A DNA stretch of 10,000 bases from Candidatus Hydrogenedens sp. (lineage in GTDB: Bacteria > Hydrogenedentota > Hydrogenedentia > Hydrogenedentales > Hydrogenedentaceae). The stretch is taken from positions 1 through 10,000 of the forward strand of contig JAIWNQ010000217.1 of the NCBI GenBank assembly GCA_020216745.1. The letters are read 5' to 3'. The number at the start of each line of letters is the position of its first letter. The first letter of the stretch is position 1. A program made the position numbers and the translations under genes. Shown here piece by piece: positions 1 to 5,849 of the stretch. Below the pieces are notes generated by a model that did no database searches, was not told where the DNA came from, and saw only the letters and a list, made by a program, of their open reading frames with translations.

Positions 1-380
1 GGACACAATTTTTCGGTGGACTGATGGTTTCTATAAGCCTTGTAGGTGTGCTTTTTTGGAAAGATGCTCAAATGTGGCTTGCTATTCCAACCTCTGTTTT
101 TTGCATGACATTGTTACCCTTGGCATACCTTTCCTTCTGGCTACTCTTGAATCAGAAAAAACTTCTTAAGGAGAATACACCTCAAGGTATAAAATGGTGG
201 CTTTGGAATGTTTTATTAGGTATCTCATTCACTTTATCAGTAGTAGGTAGTTTATGGTCTATTACCTCAAAAATTGGCACAAAAGGAATCGGTATTGTTG
301 TCATCTTCTTAATACTTGTTCTAATCGCTCATCTTGTCCGTAAATATCAAAAGAAAGGAACGACAACCAGTTTGTTATAA
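1..380 (+). CDS. C-terminal part of a multi-pass membrane protein, possibly Nramp-like divalent metal transporter (5' partial)
   Basis: The reading frame is open to the left edge: in-frame codons before the first ATG (base 24) read TQFFGGL, so that ATG is probably internal and the gene starts outside the window. The visible 125 residues are strongly hydrophobic. I see about four membrane segments: near MVSISLVGVLFW, a long one from MWLAIPTS to FWLLLN, one around WNVLLGISFTLSVVGSLW, and a last one around IGIVVIFLILVLIAHLV, followed by a basic cytosolic-looking tail (RKYQKKG). The pattern of helices and the segment 'QFFGGLM...IPTSVF...LNQKKLL' recall the tail of Nramp/SLC11-like transporters, which import Mn2+ or Fe2+. 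This is recall from family appearance; the metal-binding helices would lie upstream and are not visible. Its stop overlaps that of the convergent gene. Membrane protein: sure. Nramp: tentative. Confidence 0.6.
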   Translation, partial: TQFFGGLMVSISLVGVLFWKDAQMWLAIPTSVFCMTLLPLAYLSFWLLLNQKKLLKENTPQGIKWWLWNVLLGISFTLSVVGSLWSITSKIGTKGIGIVVIFLILVLIAHLVRKYQKKGTTTSLL

Positions 381-1937
381 AACTGTGATAGTTATAACCG
401 CAACGCCATTGGCTGGCAGGTCGAGAGCGATTCCTTCTCTTAGTTCTGTTCCATCCATTTCTATGGGTTCTTTGTCGTTGACAATCACTTGATATTTTCG
501 TTCCTTTTCTACGGTAAACCACTCTGGGAACTGGTTTAATCGCGGATAATCTATCGGCAAATGAAAATATTCTTTATGTCTCGGTAGGTCGCATTTTAAT
601 TTGCCTAAGTATCGCCATTCTGTTTTTACAACGACCTTTATTTGGTTATGTGCTTGACGTATAGCTCCGACACCGATATCCGCATGCCACGGCTCAACAT
701 AACACCCTTGTGATTTCCAGAAGGCATACATCAGCATTGTTCGGGCACTGTTTCCATCTCCGTGCCAACCTTCAATTATTCCTGAGGGCTTTTGCTTTTT
801 CAGTAATCTCTGTGCAGTATAATCTGCCCATCGCTCTGCCTGTGATGATGGAAAGCGATTTATCAGGTTAATTGCCCCTTCTAATGAGTCTGCCAATCCA
901 TCGGCAATATCATTTTCCCACGGATAATCTCGTGCTTCCCACAGGTTATCAAGTGTCCTTTGTATCTCTCGTATATAATCTGGCATATCGTCAATCATAG
1001 CAACGGTAGCGATTGCGTTATAGTTATAGCCCCAGTTATCGGTCAAAGTTTGACGTAGCACCTTTTTTTCTTTAGGATTTATCGCTTCATAGAACAAACC
1101 ATAGTCATTCCGTCCTATCTCTAATATCTTACGGATAATGTTATGCATAGGTTCTTTCCATTGCTCATGTTTTTCGGGTGCTTTGTATTTAGATATTAAA
1201 TAAGCCTCGGAAAGACCACCGAAAATCTCACACCCATGGTCGTCTAATTGAAAATAATCTGTCTCTACAGGAGAATGATGTATAAAGAAATAATCAGCTA
1301 ATTGGAGAGCCTGCTCTTTATATTTATCATTACCAGTTAGCCAGTACATACGAGATAGCCCTTGGAGCACATCTCCTGCAACCTCGTGGGAAGTATCTGG
1401 TAAAAGTCCTACTTCTGTCTTAATCTTGGCGTTTTTCCAAATATCATCCATCAAGTCAAGCATTCGTTGAGACCACTCCGAGGGACCAAGCCATTCAGTG
1501 AGCGGTAGTAAGCCATCTTTGATATATTCTGCCGAACCAAAGATTAAGGATGGCAATTCAGGTGTTGGCGTACGGAAATTCCTTTGTATTAAATCCCAAT
1601 CATCTGGGAGGCGGTCGATGCGATTGCATAATTTCTGTTCCATTTTTAGGATACTCTTCATCCTCGTTTCAAATAAATAGCGGTCAGTAAGGTATGCCGT
1701 CAATGTCAAAAATGGATAATTGTCTGCGGAACAATCCTTCGCATTCCAGTAAAAATCCGATTTCAAGTTGCGGGGAAATAAATATACCTCTGGGTCGCTA
1801 AACTGCATCCAACCTTGAACAATTTTCCAACAAAATAACATAGACTCATTATTTAAAGTTGCATTTTGAGTCAATATTTCGTTATCAGCCGTTTGTGAAA
1901 AGGTAATGGCAAAGAGGAGGAAAAAAGATAATTGCAT
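375..1937 (-). CDS. Secreted helical-barrel protein, glycosidase-like (unassigned family)
   Basis: A 520-residue protein with a short signal peptide (hydrophobic MQLSFFLLFAITFS, likely cut near residue 15), so it acts outside the cytoplasm. Residues about 30-430 look all-helical, with repeated aromatic- and acid-rich loops between helices, as in (alpha/alpha)-barrel glycosidases and lyases. Examples are the D-D-H-G-C-E stretch near 232-237, the acidic E-N-D-I-A-D-G-L-A-D segment at 341-350 and EGWHGDGNSART at 389-400. The last 90 residues look beta-rich, like the C-terminal sandwich often attached to such barrels. I cannot name the family or the catalytic residues. An SD-like AGGGA lies 6 bases before the ATG, which supports this start. 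It is divergent from L-rhamnose mutarotase, so a role in cleaving a rhamnose-containing glycan is a reasonable guess, not a demonstrated function. Confidence 0.75.
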   Translation of the reverse strand: MQLSFFLLFAITFSQTADNEILTQNATLNNESMLFCWKIVQGWMQFSDPEVYLFPRNLKSDFYWNAKDCSADNYPFLTLTAYLTDRYLFETRMKSILKMEQKLCNRIDRLPDDWDLIQRNFRTPTPELPSLIFGSAEYIKDGLLPLTEWLGPSEWSQRMLDLMDDIWKNAKIKTEVGLLPDTSHEVAGDVLQGLSRMYWLTGNDKYKEQALQLADYFFIHHSPVETDYFQLDDHGCEIFGGLSEAYLISKYKAPEKHEQWKEPMHNIIRKILEIGRNDYGLFYEAINPKEKKVLRQTLTDNWGYNYNAIATVAMIDDMPDYIREIQRTLDNLWEARDYPWENDIADGLADSLEGAINLINRFPSSQAERWADYTAQRLLKKQKPSGIIEGWHGDGNSARTMLMYAFWKSQGCYVEPWHADIGVGAIRQAHNQIKVVVKTEWRYLGKLKCDLPRHKEYFHLPIDYPRLNQFPEWFTVEKERKYQVIVNDKEPIEMDGTELREGIALDLPANGVAVITITVL

Positions 1938-1958
1938 CTTCGTCCCTTTCTATTCATT

Positions 1959-1987
1959 TTGATAAGTTCATTGTATTTATATAAGAT
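1959..1987 (+). promoter_or_regulatory. Candidate promoter of rhaM
   Basis: TTGATA (1959-1964, five of six matches to the -35 consensus) lies 17 bp before TAAGAT (1982-1987, four of six to the -10 consensus). Transcription would begin near 1994, giving a leader of about 47 bases. The region is so AT-rich that other pairs (for example TTGTAT 1971-1976 with TATATA 1995-2000) cannot be excluded. A TATAAT on the opposite strand (1986-1991) could serve the divergent secreted-protein gene, but I see no good -35 box for it. Confidence 0.4.
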
Positions 1988-2004
1988 TATATTCTATATA
2001 AATA
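1974..2004. repeat. 10-bp inverted repeat, candidate operator
   Basis: TATTTATATA (1974-1983) and TATATAAATA (1995-2004) are perfect reverse complements separated by 11 bp. The arm centres are 21 bp apart, about two helical turns, which suits a dimeric DNA-binding protein. The element covers the predicted -10 region of rhaM and sits between the divergent start codons. Every base in the arms is A or T, so chance is a real alternative. Confidence 0.35.
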
Positions 2005-2026
2005 AATAATAACTACTATTGTTAAA

Positions 2027-2032
2027 AAGGAG
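2027..2032 (+). promoter_or_regulatory. Ribosome binding site of rhaM
   Basis: AAGGAG ends 8 bases before the ATG at 2041, a near-ideal Shine-Dalgarno sequence that fixes the rhaM start. Confidence 0.75.
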
Positions 2033-2040
2033 TTGTCTAT

Positions 2041-2352
2041 ATGCAGAGATATGCTTTTATGATGAAATTAAAAAACGATTTAGTTATTGAAGAGTATGAA
2101 CGGCTACACAAAGATATAGGGCAAGATGTTATTGAGGCACATCGCAGAGCAGGATTTCATAACTATTCTATTTTTCGCTATGGGTTAGAACTTTTTGCAT
2201 ATTTTGAATCAGTAGACCCTGAGGGTTGCTTTACTCGAATTGCTCAGGAGCCTATTATGAAAGTATGGTGGTCAAAAACGAACCCACTTATGGAAACAGA
2301 TGGAAATAAGCCTTTATTTACTCCCATAAAAGAAGTGTTTCACATGGATTAA
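2041..2352 (+). CDS. rhaM: L-rhamnose mutarotase
   Basis: A 103-residue cytosolic enzyme that interconverts the alpha and beta anomers of L-rhamnose, feeding the beta form's downstream isomerase. Length and residues align without gaps to E. coli RhaM over most of the chain, from memory of that sequence. Tyr19 and His23 in E-E-Y-E-R-L-H match Tyr18 and catalytic His22. Tyr42 in HNYSIF matches Tyr41. Trp76-Trp77 in KVWWSKTNPLM match the substrate-stacking WW pair. The C-terminus EVFHMD corresponds to EVFYLP. No rhamnose isomerase, kinase or aldolase gene is in the window, so rhaM is uncoupled from a classical rha operon here. The divergent secreted barrel protein is its only carbohydrate-related neighbour. 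Its stop codon overlaps that of the convergent exporter gene. Some DUF718 proteins act on L-fucose or related sugars, so the exact sugar is likely but not certain. Confidence 0.9.
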   Translation: MQRYAFMMKLKNDLVIEEYERLHKDIGQDVIEAHRRAGFHNYSIFRYGLELFAYFESVDPEGCFTRIAQEPIMKVWWSKTNPLMETDGNKPLFTPIKEVFHMD

Positions 2353-3122
2353 TGATGTGGTTGAAGTAGAAATAAAGTGGAAGGAATAAGTAAGCCAGCA
2401 CCTAATAAAATGATACCAATAATAACGACCCATCTGAACCGCTGAGGTGTAAGAAAACGGTCTACATAAAAACCTAAGAGCATACCAAGAAACATGCCTG
2501 GAATGCCTGGCAGTGAGTAATAAAGTACCTGTTTTGTCACTAAACCCGCAATAAGATGACCAAAAATAATGATAAAACCGTTAACGAGAAAGAAGGCTTG
2601 TAAAACAGAGCGAAAACTCCCTTTTTCTGGATTTGCAATGCTGGTGTAAATAATTACAGGTGGACCATTTGCATTATAAGCACCACCTAAAATTCCAGCA
2701 ACAAAACCAGCAAGCAGTCCATAAAACGTTTTGCTTGGGGTTGGTGACGAGACCAAATGCTTTTCATGTGTATTGTCCTTATAAAAAAATGAAAAAAAGC
2801 CGTAACCTATTAAAACTATCCCTAAAACGGCATTTAAAATTTGCTCATTTCCACCTTTGAGAAACAGCAAACCAATGGGAACACCAAAAATAGAAGGGAG
2901 GATCAATATTAACGAACTCCGCCAATTGAGAGATTTCCAGTTTTGCAACAGCACACCTAAATTAACAATCTGACTTAATAGGGCGAGCAAAGGTGCAGAG
3001 ATTTGGAGTCCCACAGCCAACACTAATATCGGCATACCGACTAAAGCAGAACCAAAACCCGTTGTGGCATGCACAAAACTTGCACATAGAAAAGCGAGAA
3101 ATACAAAAACTTCTGGAGGCAT
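2349..3122 (-). CDS. TSUP family membrane permease (TauE/SafE-like sulfite/sulfonate exporter family)
   Basis: A 257-residue integral membrane protein with about eight hydrophobic helices in two halves. The family's conserved glycine-rich motifs appear in both: HATTGFGSALVGMPIL in the first helix region (residues about 18-33) and GFVAGILGGAYNANGPPVII in the fifth (about 138-157). TSUP proteins move small organosulfur or organic anions such as sulfite, sulfoacetate or taurine-derived products; the substrate cannot be read from sequence. The start lies only 6 bp after the purE stop on the same strand and no clear Shine-Dalgarno sequence precedes it, so translation is probably coupled to purE. 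Its last codons overlap the end of convergent rhaM. No sulfur-metabolism gene is visible nearby. Confidence 0.88.
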   Translation of the reverse strand: MPPEVFVFLAFLCASFVHATTGFGSALVGMPILVLAVGLQISAPLLALLSQIVNLGVLLQNWKSLNWRSSLILILPSIFGVPIGLLFLKGGNEQILNAVLGIVLIGYGFFSFFYKDNTHEKHLVSSPTPSKTFYGLLAGFVAGILGGAYNANGPPVIIYTSIANPEKGSFRSVLQAFFLVNGFIIIFGHLIAGLVTKQVLYYSLPGIPGMFLGMLLGFYVDRFLTPQRFRWVVIIGIILLGAGLLIPSTLFLLQPHH

Positions 3123-3128
3123 ATTTTA

Positions 3129-3635
3129 TTAAATATTATCTGGGAGATTTGTTTCTAAAATCTTCTTCGCTTGCTGTTCCCGATATGCGATAAGTTTTGT
3201 TTTTAATTCTGGATATTTCCGAGCCAAAATAGCAATTGCCATGAGTGCAGAATTTGTTGCTCCTGGTTTGCCGATTGCAAAACAGGCAACAGGAATTCCT
3301 GGTGGCATTTGAACGATTGAAAACAATGCGTCCTGTCCGTTCAATGCTCCAGAGGGAATAGGGACACCCAGTACAGGTAAAACCGTGCAAGATGCAATAA
3401 CTCCAGGCAGTGCGGCGGCCATCCCTGCACCAGCAATGAACAATTCAATTCCTCGTTCTTCAGCAAATTTTACATACTCTTTCAGCATTTCTGGTGTTCG
3501 ATGTGCAGAAAGAACACGTGCTTCATAGGGGATATCAAAATCCTTGAGAATTTTTACTACATTCAACATAACATCCCAATCCGAAGCACTTCCCATAATT
3601 ACACTAACTAATGGCGTCTTTTTTGAATCTGTCAT
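3129..3635 (-). CDS. purE: N5-carboxyaminoimidazole ribonucleotide mutase (PurE, class I)
   Basis: Catalyses conversion of N5-CAIR to CAIR in de novo purine synthesis, in the cytosol, as an octamer. Class I hallmarks are all visible: MGSASDWDVM (phosphate/ribose loop, residues about 14-23), LSAHRTPE with the catalytic His, GAGMAAALPGVIA, LGVPIPSGALNG and FSIVQMPPGIPV. The 168-residue length is normal. The reading frame extends to an ATG at 3686, but the 17 extra residues (basic, tryptophan-rich) do not fit the family, and AAGGAA lies 5 bases before the ATG at 3635, so I start there. The usual AAHLPG motif reads AAALPG; I believe this variant occurs in other class I enzymes. No purK is adjacent. 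The gene follows the radical SAM gene by 72 bp and precedes the TSUP gene by 6 bp, so a three-gene transcript is likely. Confidence 0.94.
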   Translation of the reverse strand: MTDSKKTPLVSVIMGSASDWDVMLNVVKILKDFDIPYEARVLSAHRTPEMLKEYVKFAEERGIELFIAGAGMAAALPGVIASCTVLPVLGVPIPSGALNGQDALFSIVQMPPGIPVACFAIGKPGATNSALMAIAILARKYPELKTKLIAYREQQAKKILETNLPDNI

Positions 3636-3707
3636 ATTTATTCCTTTCCTTCTTTTCCAATTCCATCCCCTATTGTATACATCCAAAATAACCTATTTCC
3701 ATTTAAT

Positions 3708-5186
3708 TCATTTCTTGCCCTTATCCATAAACTCAATTGTTTTATGAAAATTGAGTCTTTCGGTTCTCCCTGGTTTCTTTGAATAATCATTGCGAAGAGC
3801 AGATTCTATTTCTATCTTAGAGTATTTTTCTGTTGACATAAGATATGAAAATAAAAGATTGGCAAGCGTCGCAAGCGATAGTTCATGAGTTTTTCCTGTT
3901 TTTTCCCATATAAAATCGCTAAACTTTGAGAAAGCATCAAAAGGCGTTGTATCAGATGCCCATAATAGATTAAGTGATTGTTGGAAGTTCCCCTGATTGT
4001 AGTATAGTTCGAGATACCGTGCCATCCGTTTTAGTTTTTGTAACTCGTCAAAAGAGAGTGTACTGGTCTGAAGTATCTCATACGGCGGAAAAGGAGCAAA
4101 CGCAAGGCTGTAAGTCTTGATATGTCGTGAAATAGGAGCACCTCTTAACCGTTTCAAGATTCCCAATTGTATTTCCTGTGGAGCCACTTCAATTAATCTG
4201 TTAAAACCATCTCTCATCGTATCCCATGTTTCCGCAGGCATACCTGCTACTAAATCTGCATGAATTTTTGCTCCTGTTTCTGTACGTAAATAACGTAATA
4301 CTTCAAATGTTTTTTCTAAATTCTGACGGCGCGATATTAAGTCTTGTGTAATTGGATTTGTTGTTTGTAGCCCTGTTTCTAAATGAAGAGTTCCTGATGG
4401 AAATTCCTTAAATCGTTCTAATATATTCATACTTAATTTGTCAGGAACAATCTCAAAATGAATCCTCATATCTGGTTTGATATGACTTAGAAAAAAATCG
4501 ATAATGTCTAATGCATGTGTTTCATTAATGTTAAAGGTTCTATCTACAAAAGTAAAATTTTTTGCTCCACGCTCTATTAACTTATACATGCTTTCTAAAA
4601 ATGTACCCCTATCAAAAAATCGCACTCCAGGATTTACAGAAGACAGGCAAAATTCACAATGGAACGGGCAACCCCGTGTGCTTTCGACATAGATAATTTT
4701 ATGTTCAATGTCCTCTGATGTGTATTCGTCATAAGGCAACGTCAAAATGTTTAAATCCGAAATAGGTTTTTCCCATATCTTCTGTTGTGGTTTTCGGTCT
4801 GTTAATAGGTTGTCTAACAATTCAGAAAAGGCACGTTCACCTTCTCCACGAACAAGATAATCTGACCAATGAAAGACAGGGAGTTCTTCGTATTCGTAAC
4901 TTACTTCAGGTCCACCAATAATAATAATGATTTCAGGGGCTACCTGTTTTATAATTTGCACCAATTCGGTTATCTCGTTTAGATTCCAAATGTATACCCC
5001 AAGCCCTATAATTTTTGGTTTTTCCTTTAGTATCGACTCGGCGATAATTGGCACAGCCTGCTTAAGATGAAATTCCTTAATGACAATTTTCTCTCTCCAT
5101 ATACCTGAATTTGCACGTAGCCAACGAAGTCCAAACGACGCATGAGAGTATCTCGCTGTAATTGTTGATAAAACAATATCCGTCAT
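3708..5186 (-). CDS. B12-binding-fold radical SAM protein, DUF4080-like
   Basis: A 492-residue cytosolic iron-sulfur enzyme of unknown reaction. Residues 1-135 form a cobalamin-binding-like Rossmann domain (IIGLGVYIWN, then IIIIIGGPEVSYE near 86-98, and YLVRGEGERAF near 110-120). The cobalt-ligand motif DxHxxG is not visible. The radical SAM barrel follows, with the 4Fe-4S motif CxxxCxxC at Cys173, Cys177 and Cys180. A later helical region (from about 370) resembles the DUF4080 extension that follows the barrel in a family of such proteins. An SD sequence GGAG at 5195-5198 ends 8 bases before the ATG, which supports this start. The ATG lies in a CATG that also contains an ATG of the opposite strand. 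Related proteins include tRNA methylthiotransferases and B12-dependent methylases, but I would not assign either reaction. It is probably the first gene of a transcript with purE and the exporter. Confidence 0.85.
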   Translation of the reverse strand: MTDIVLSTITARYSHASFGLRWLRANSGIWREKIVIKEFHLKQAVPIIAESILKEKPKIIGLGVYIWNLNEITELVQIIKQVAPEIIIIIGGPEVSYEYEELPVFHWSDYLVRGEGERAFSELLDNLLTDRKPQQKIWEKPISDLNILTLPYDEYTSEDIEHKIIYVESTRGCPFHCEFCLSSVNPGVRFFDRGTFLESMYKLIERGAKNFTFVDRTFNINETHALDIIDFFLSHIKPDMRIHFEIVPDKLSMNILERFKEFPSGTLHLETGLQTTNPITQDLISRRQNLEKTFEVLRYLRTETGAKIHADLVAGMPAETWDTMRDGFNRLIEVAPQEIQLGILKRLRGAPISRHIKTYSLAFAPFPPYEILQTSTLSFDELQKLKRMARYLELYYNQGNFQQSLNLLWASDTTPFDAFSKFSDFIWEKTGKTHELSLATLANLLFSYLMSTEKYSKIEIESALRNDYSKKPGRTERLNFHKTIEFMDKGKK

Positions 5187-5208
5187 GAGTTATGCTCCAA
5201 AACAGTGC

Positions 5209-5218
5209 TATAATTATA
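5209..5218. promoter_or_regulatory. Palindromic -10 element TATAATTATA shared by divergent genes
   Basis: The 10-bp palindrome gives TATAAT on both strands. On the + strand TGC precedes it (5206-5208), making a perfect extended -10 (TGnTATAAT) with a start site near 5221 and ogt as target. On the - strand the box 5218-5213 would start transcription near 5206, leaving a leader of about 20 bases that contains the GGAG before the radical SAM start. No strong -35 box is visible on either side. Confidence 0.5.
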
Positions 5219-5268
5219 AATCAATAGTATCTAAAACTGGAAGGAAGTTATACCACGTCGGGAACGTT

Positions 5269-5763
5269 ATGGATGTAGCAAATTTTATTTTTAAAAAGGC
5301 ATCAGATGTTATTTATGGATATATTTCTTCAAAAGGTCTCCAAAAACTTTATCTTTATCATTCTTCGAATCCGCGACCTTATCTTCTCCATGAAACCCCA
5401 AATATTTTGCTTGGTAGGCACGTATCGTTTTTATTAGATAGATACTTTTCGGGGATTCCAGAACAGTTTGAAGGGCTTCCACTGGATTTATCCTCTGCGA
5501 CTGAATTTCAAAAAAAGATATTCTATGCTTTGAGAAAAGTACCGTGGGGCAACATCTGCAGTTACTCTGAACTGGCAAAAATGGCACACTTATCGCAAAA
5601 TCATGCCAGAGCAGTTGGGCAAGCACTTCATAAAAATCCATTACCAATTATTATCCCCTGTCACCGTGTACTAACAGCGAAGGGGCACATAGGAGGTTTT
5701 TCCGCTGGCTTGGAATGGAAACGCAAATTACTAAAGCTTGAGGGGATTTCTATTCAAGGATAA
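5269..5763 (+). CDS. ogt: Methylated-DNA--[protein]-cysteine S-methyltransferase
   Basis: A suicide DNA-repair protein that moves the alkyl group from O6-alkylguanine (and O4-alkylthymine) to its own cysteine. In 164-residue numbering, the C-terminal domain carries the reactive Cys131 in IIIPCHRVL, the helix-turn-helix region CSYSELAKMAHLSQNHARAVGQAL with the base-flipping Arg114, and the closing GHIGGFSAGLEWKRKLLKLEG. The N-terminal 75 residues are the divergent ribonuclease-H-like domain, usual for Ogt. No Ada N-terminal domain is present. The frame also opens at an ATG at 5185, but the extra 28 residues do not look like the family and the predicted transcript starts at about 5221. I therefore prefer 5269, where GGGAA lies 4 bases upstream, a weak and tight site. 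The 5185 start cannot be fully excluded. Confidence 0.9.
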   Translation: MDVANFIFKKASDVIYGYISSKGLQKLYLYHSSNPRPYLLHETPNILLGRHVSFLLDRYFSGIPEQFEGLPLDLSSATEFQKKIFYALRKVPWGNICSYSELAKMAHLSQNHARAVGQALHKNPLPIIIPCHRVLTAKGHIGGFSAGLEWKRKLLKLEGISIQG

Positions 5764-5805
5764 TTATTTGACGACCTTCCCACAAGTTAGAGGTTGATTA
5801 TTTGA
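5763..5805 (+). repeat. Direct repeat ATTATTTGA ahead of the DAHP synthase gene
   Basis: ATTATTTGA occurs at 5763-5771 and again at 5797-5805, 34 bp apart, just upstream of the aromatic pathway gene. The second copy overlaps the candidate -35 box. It could be a pair of regulator half-sites; it does not resemble the E. coli TyrR box, and chance similarity in AT-rich DNA is possible. Confidence 0.25.
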
Positions 5806-5822
5806 TAGAATATATTAATAAT
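5794..5822 (+). promoter_or_regulatory. Candidate promoter of the DAHP synthase gene
   Basis: TTGATT (5794-5799) and AATAAT (5817-5822) are spaced by 17 bp. Transcription would begin near 5829, about 21 bases ahead of the start codon, leaving just enough leader for the GGAG site. Confidence 0.4.
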
Positions 5823-5838
5823 TGAAATTTCCTACAAT

Positions 5839-5842
5839 GGAG
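5839..5842 (+). promoter_or_regulatory. Ribosome binding site deciding the DAHP synthase start
   Basis: GGAG ends 7 bases before the ATG at 5850. The in-frame GTG at 5844 is only one base from it, too close to be used, so the protein begins MEKQQLH. Confidence 0.65.
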
Positions 5843-5849
5843 TGTGGCT

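Noticed and set aside
301..522. 73-codon open frame on the - strand and similar small frames inside known genes (for example 1498-1680, 2660-2860, 3136-3390, 5309-5647, 5798-6025, 6754-7038, 7266-7469, 8454-8735)
   Set aside because: They overlap well supported genes in other frames, have no family resemblance and no ribosome site of note.
3636..3686. N-terminal extension of purE to an ATG at 3686
   Set aside because: The 17 added residues do not resemble PurE, and a good ribosome site precedes the ATG at 3635.
5772..5796. Possible terminator hairpin after ogt
   Set aside because: The stem is 7 pairs with two G-T wobbles, the loop is 11 bases, and no run of T follows.
5844..5849. GTG start for the DAHP synthase gene
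   Set aside because: It is one base from the GGAG site; the ATG at 5850 has proper spacing of 7.
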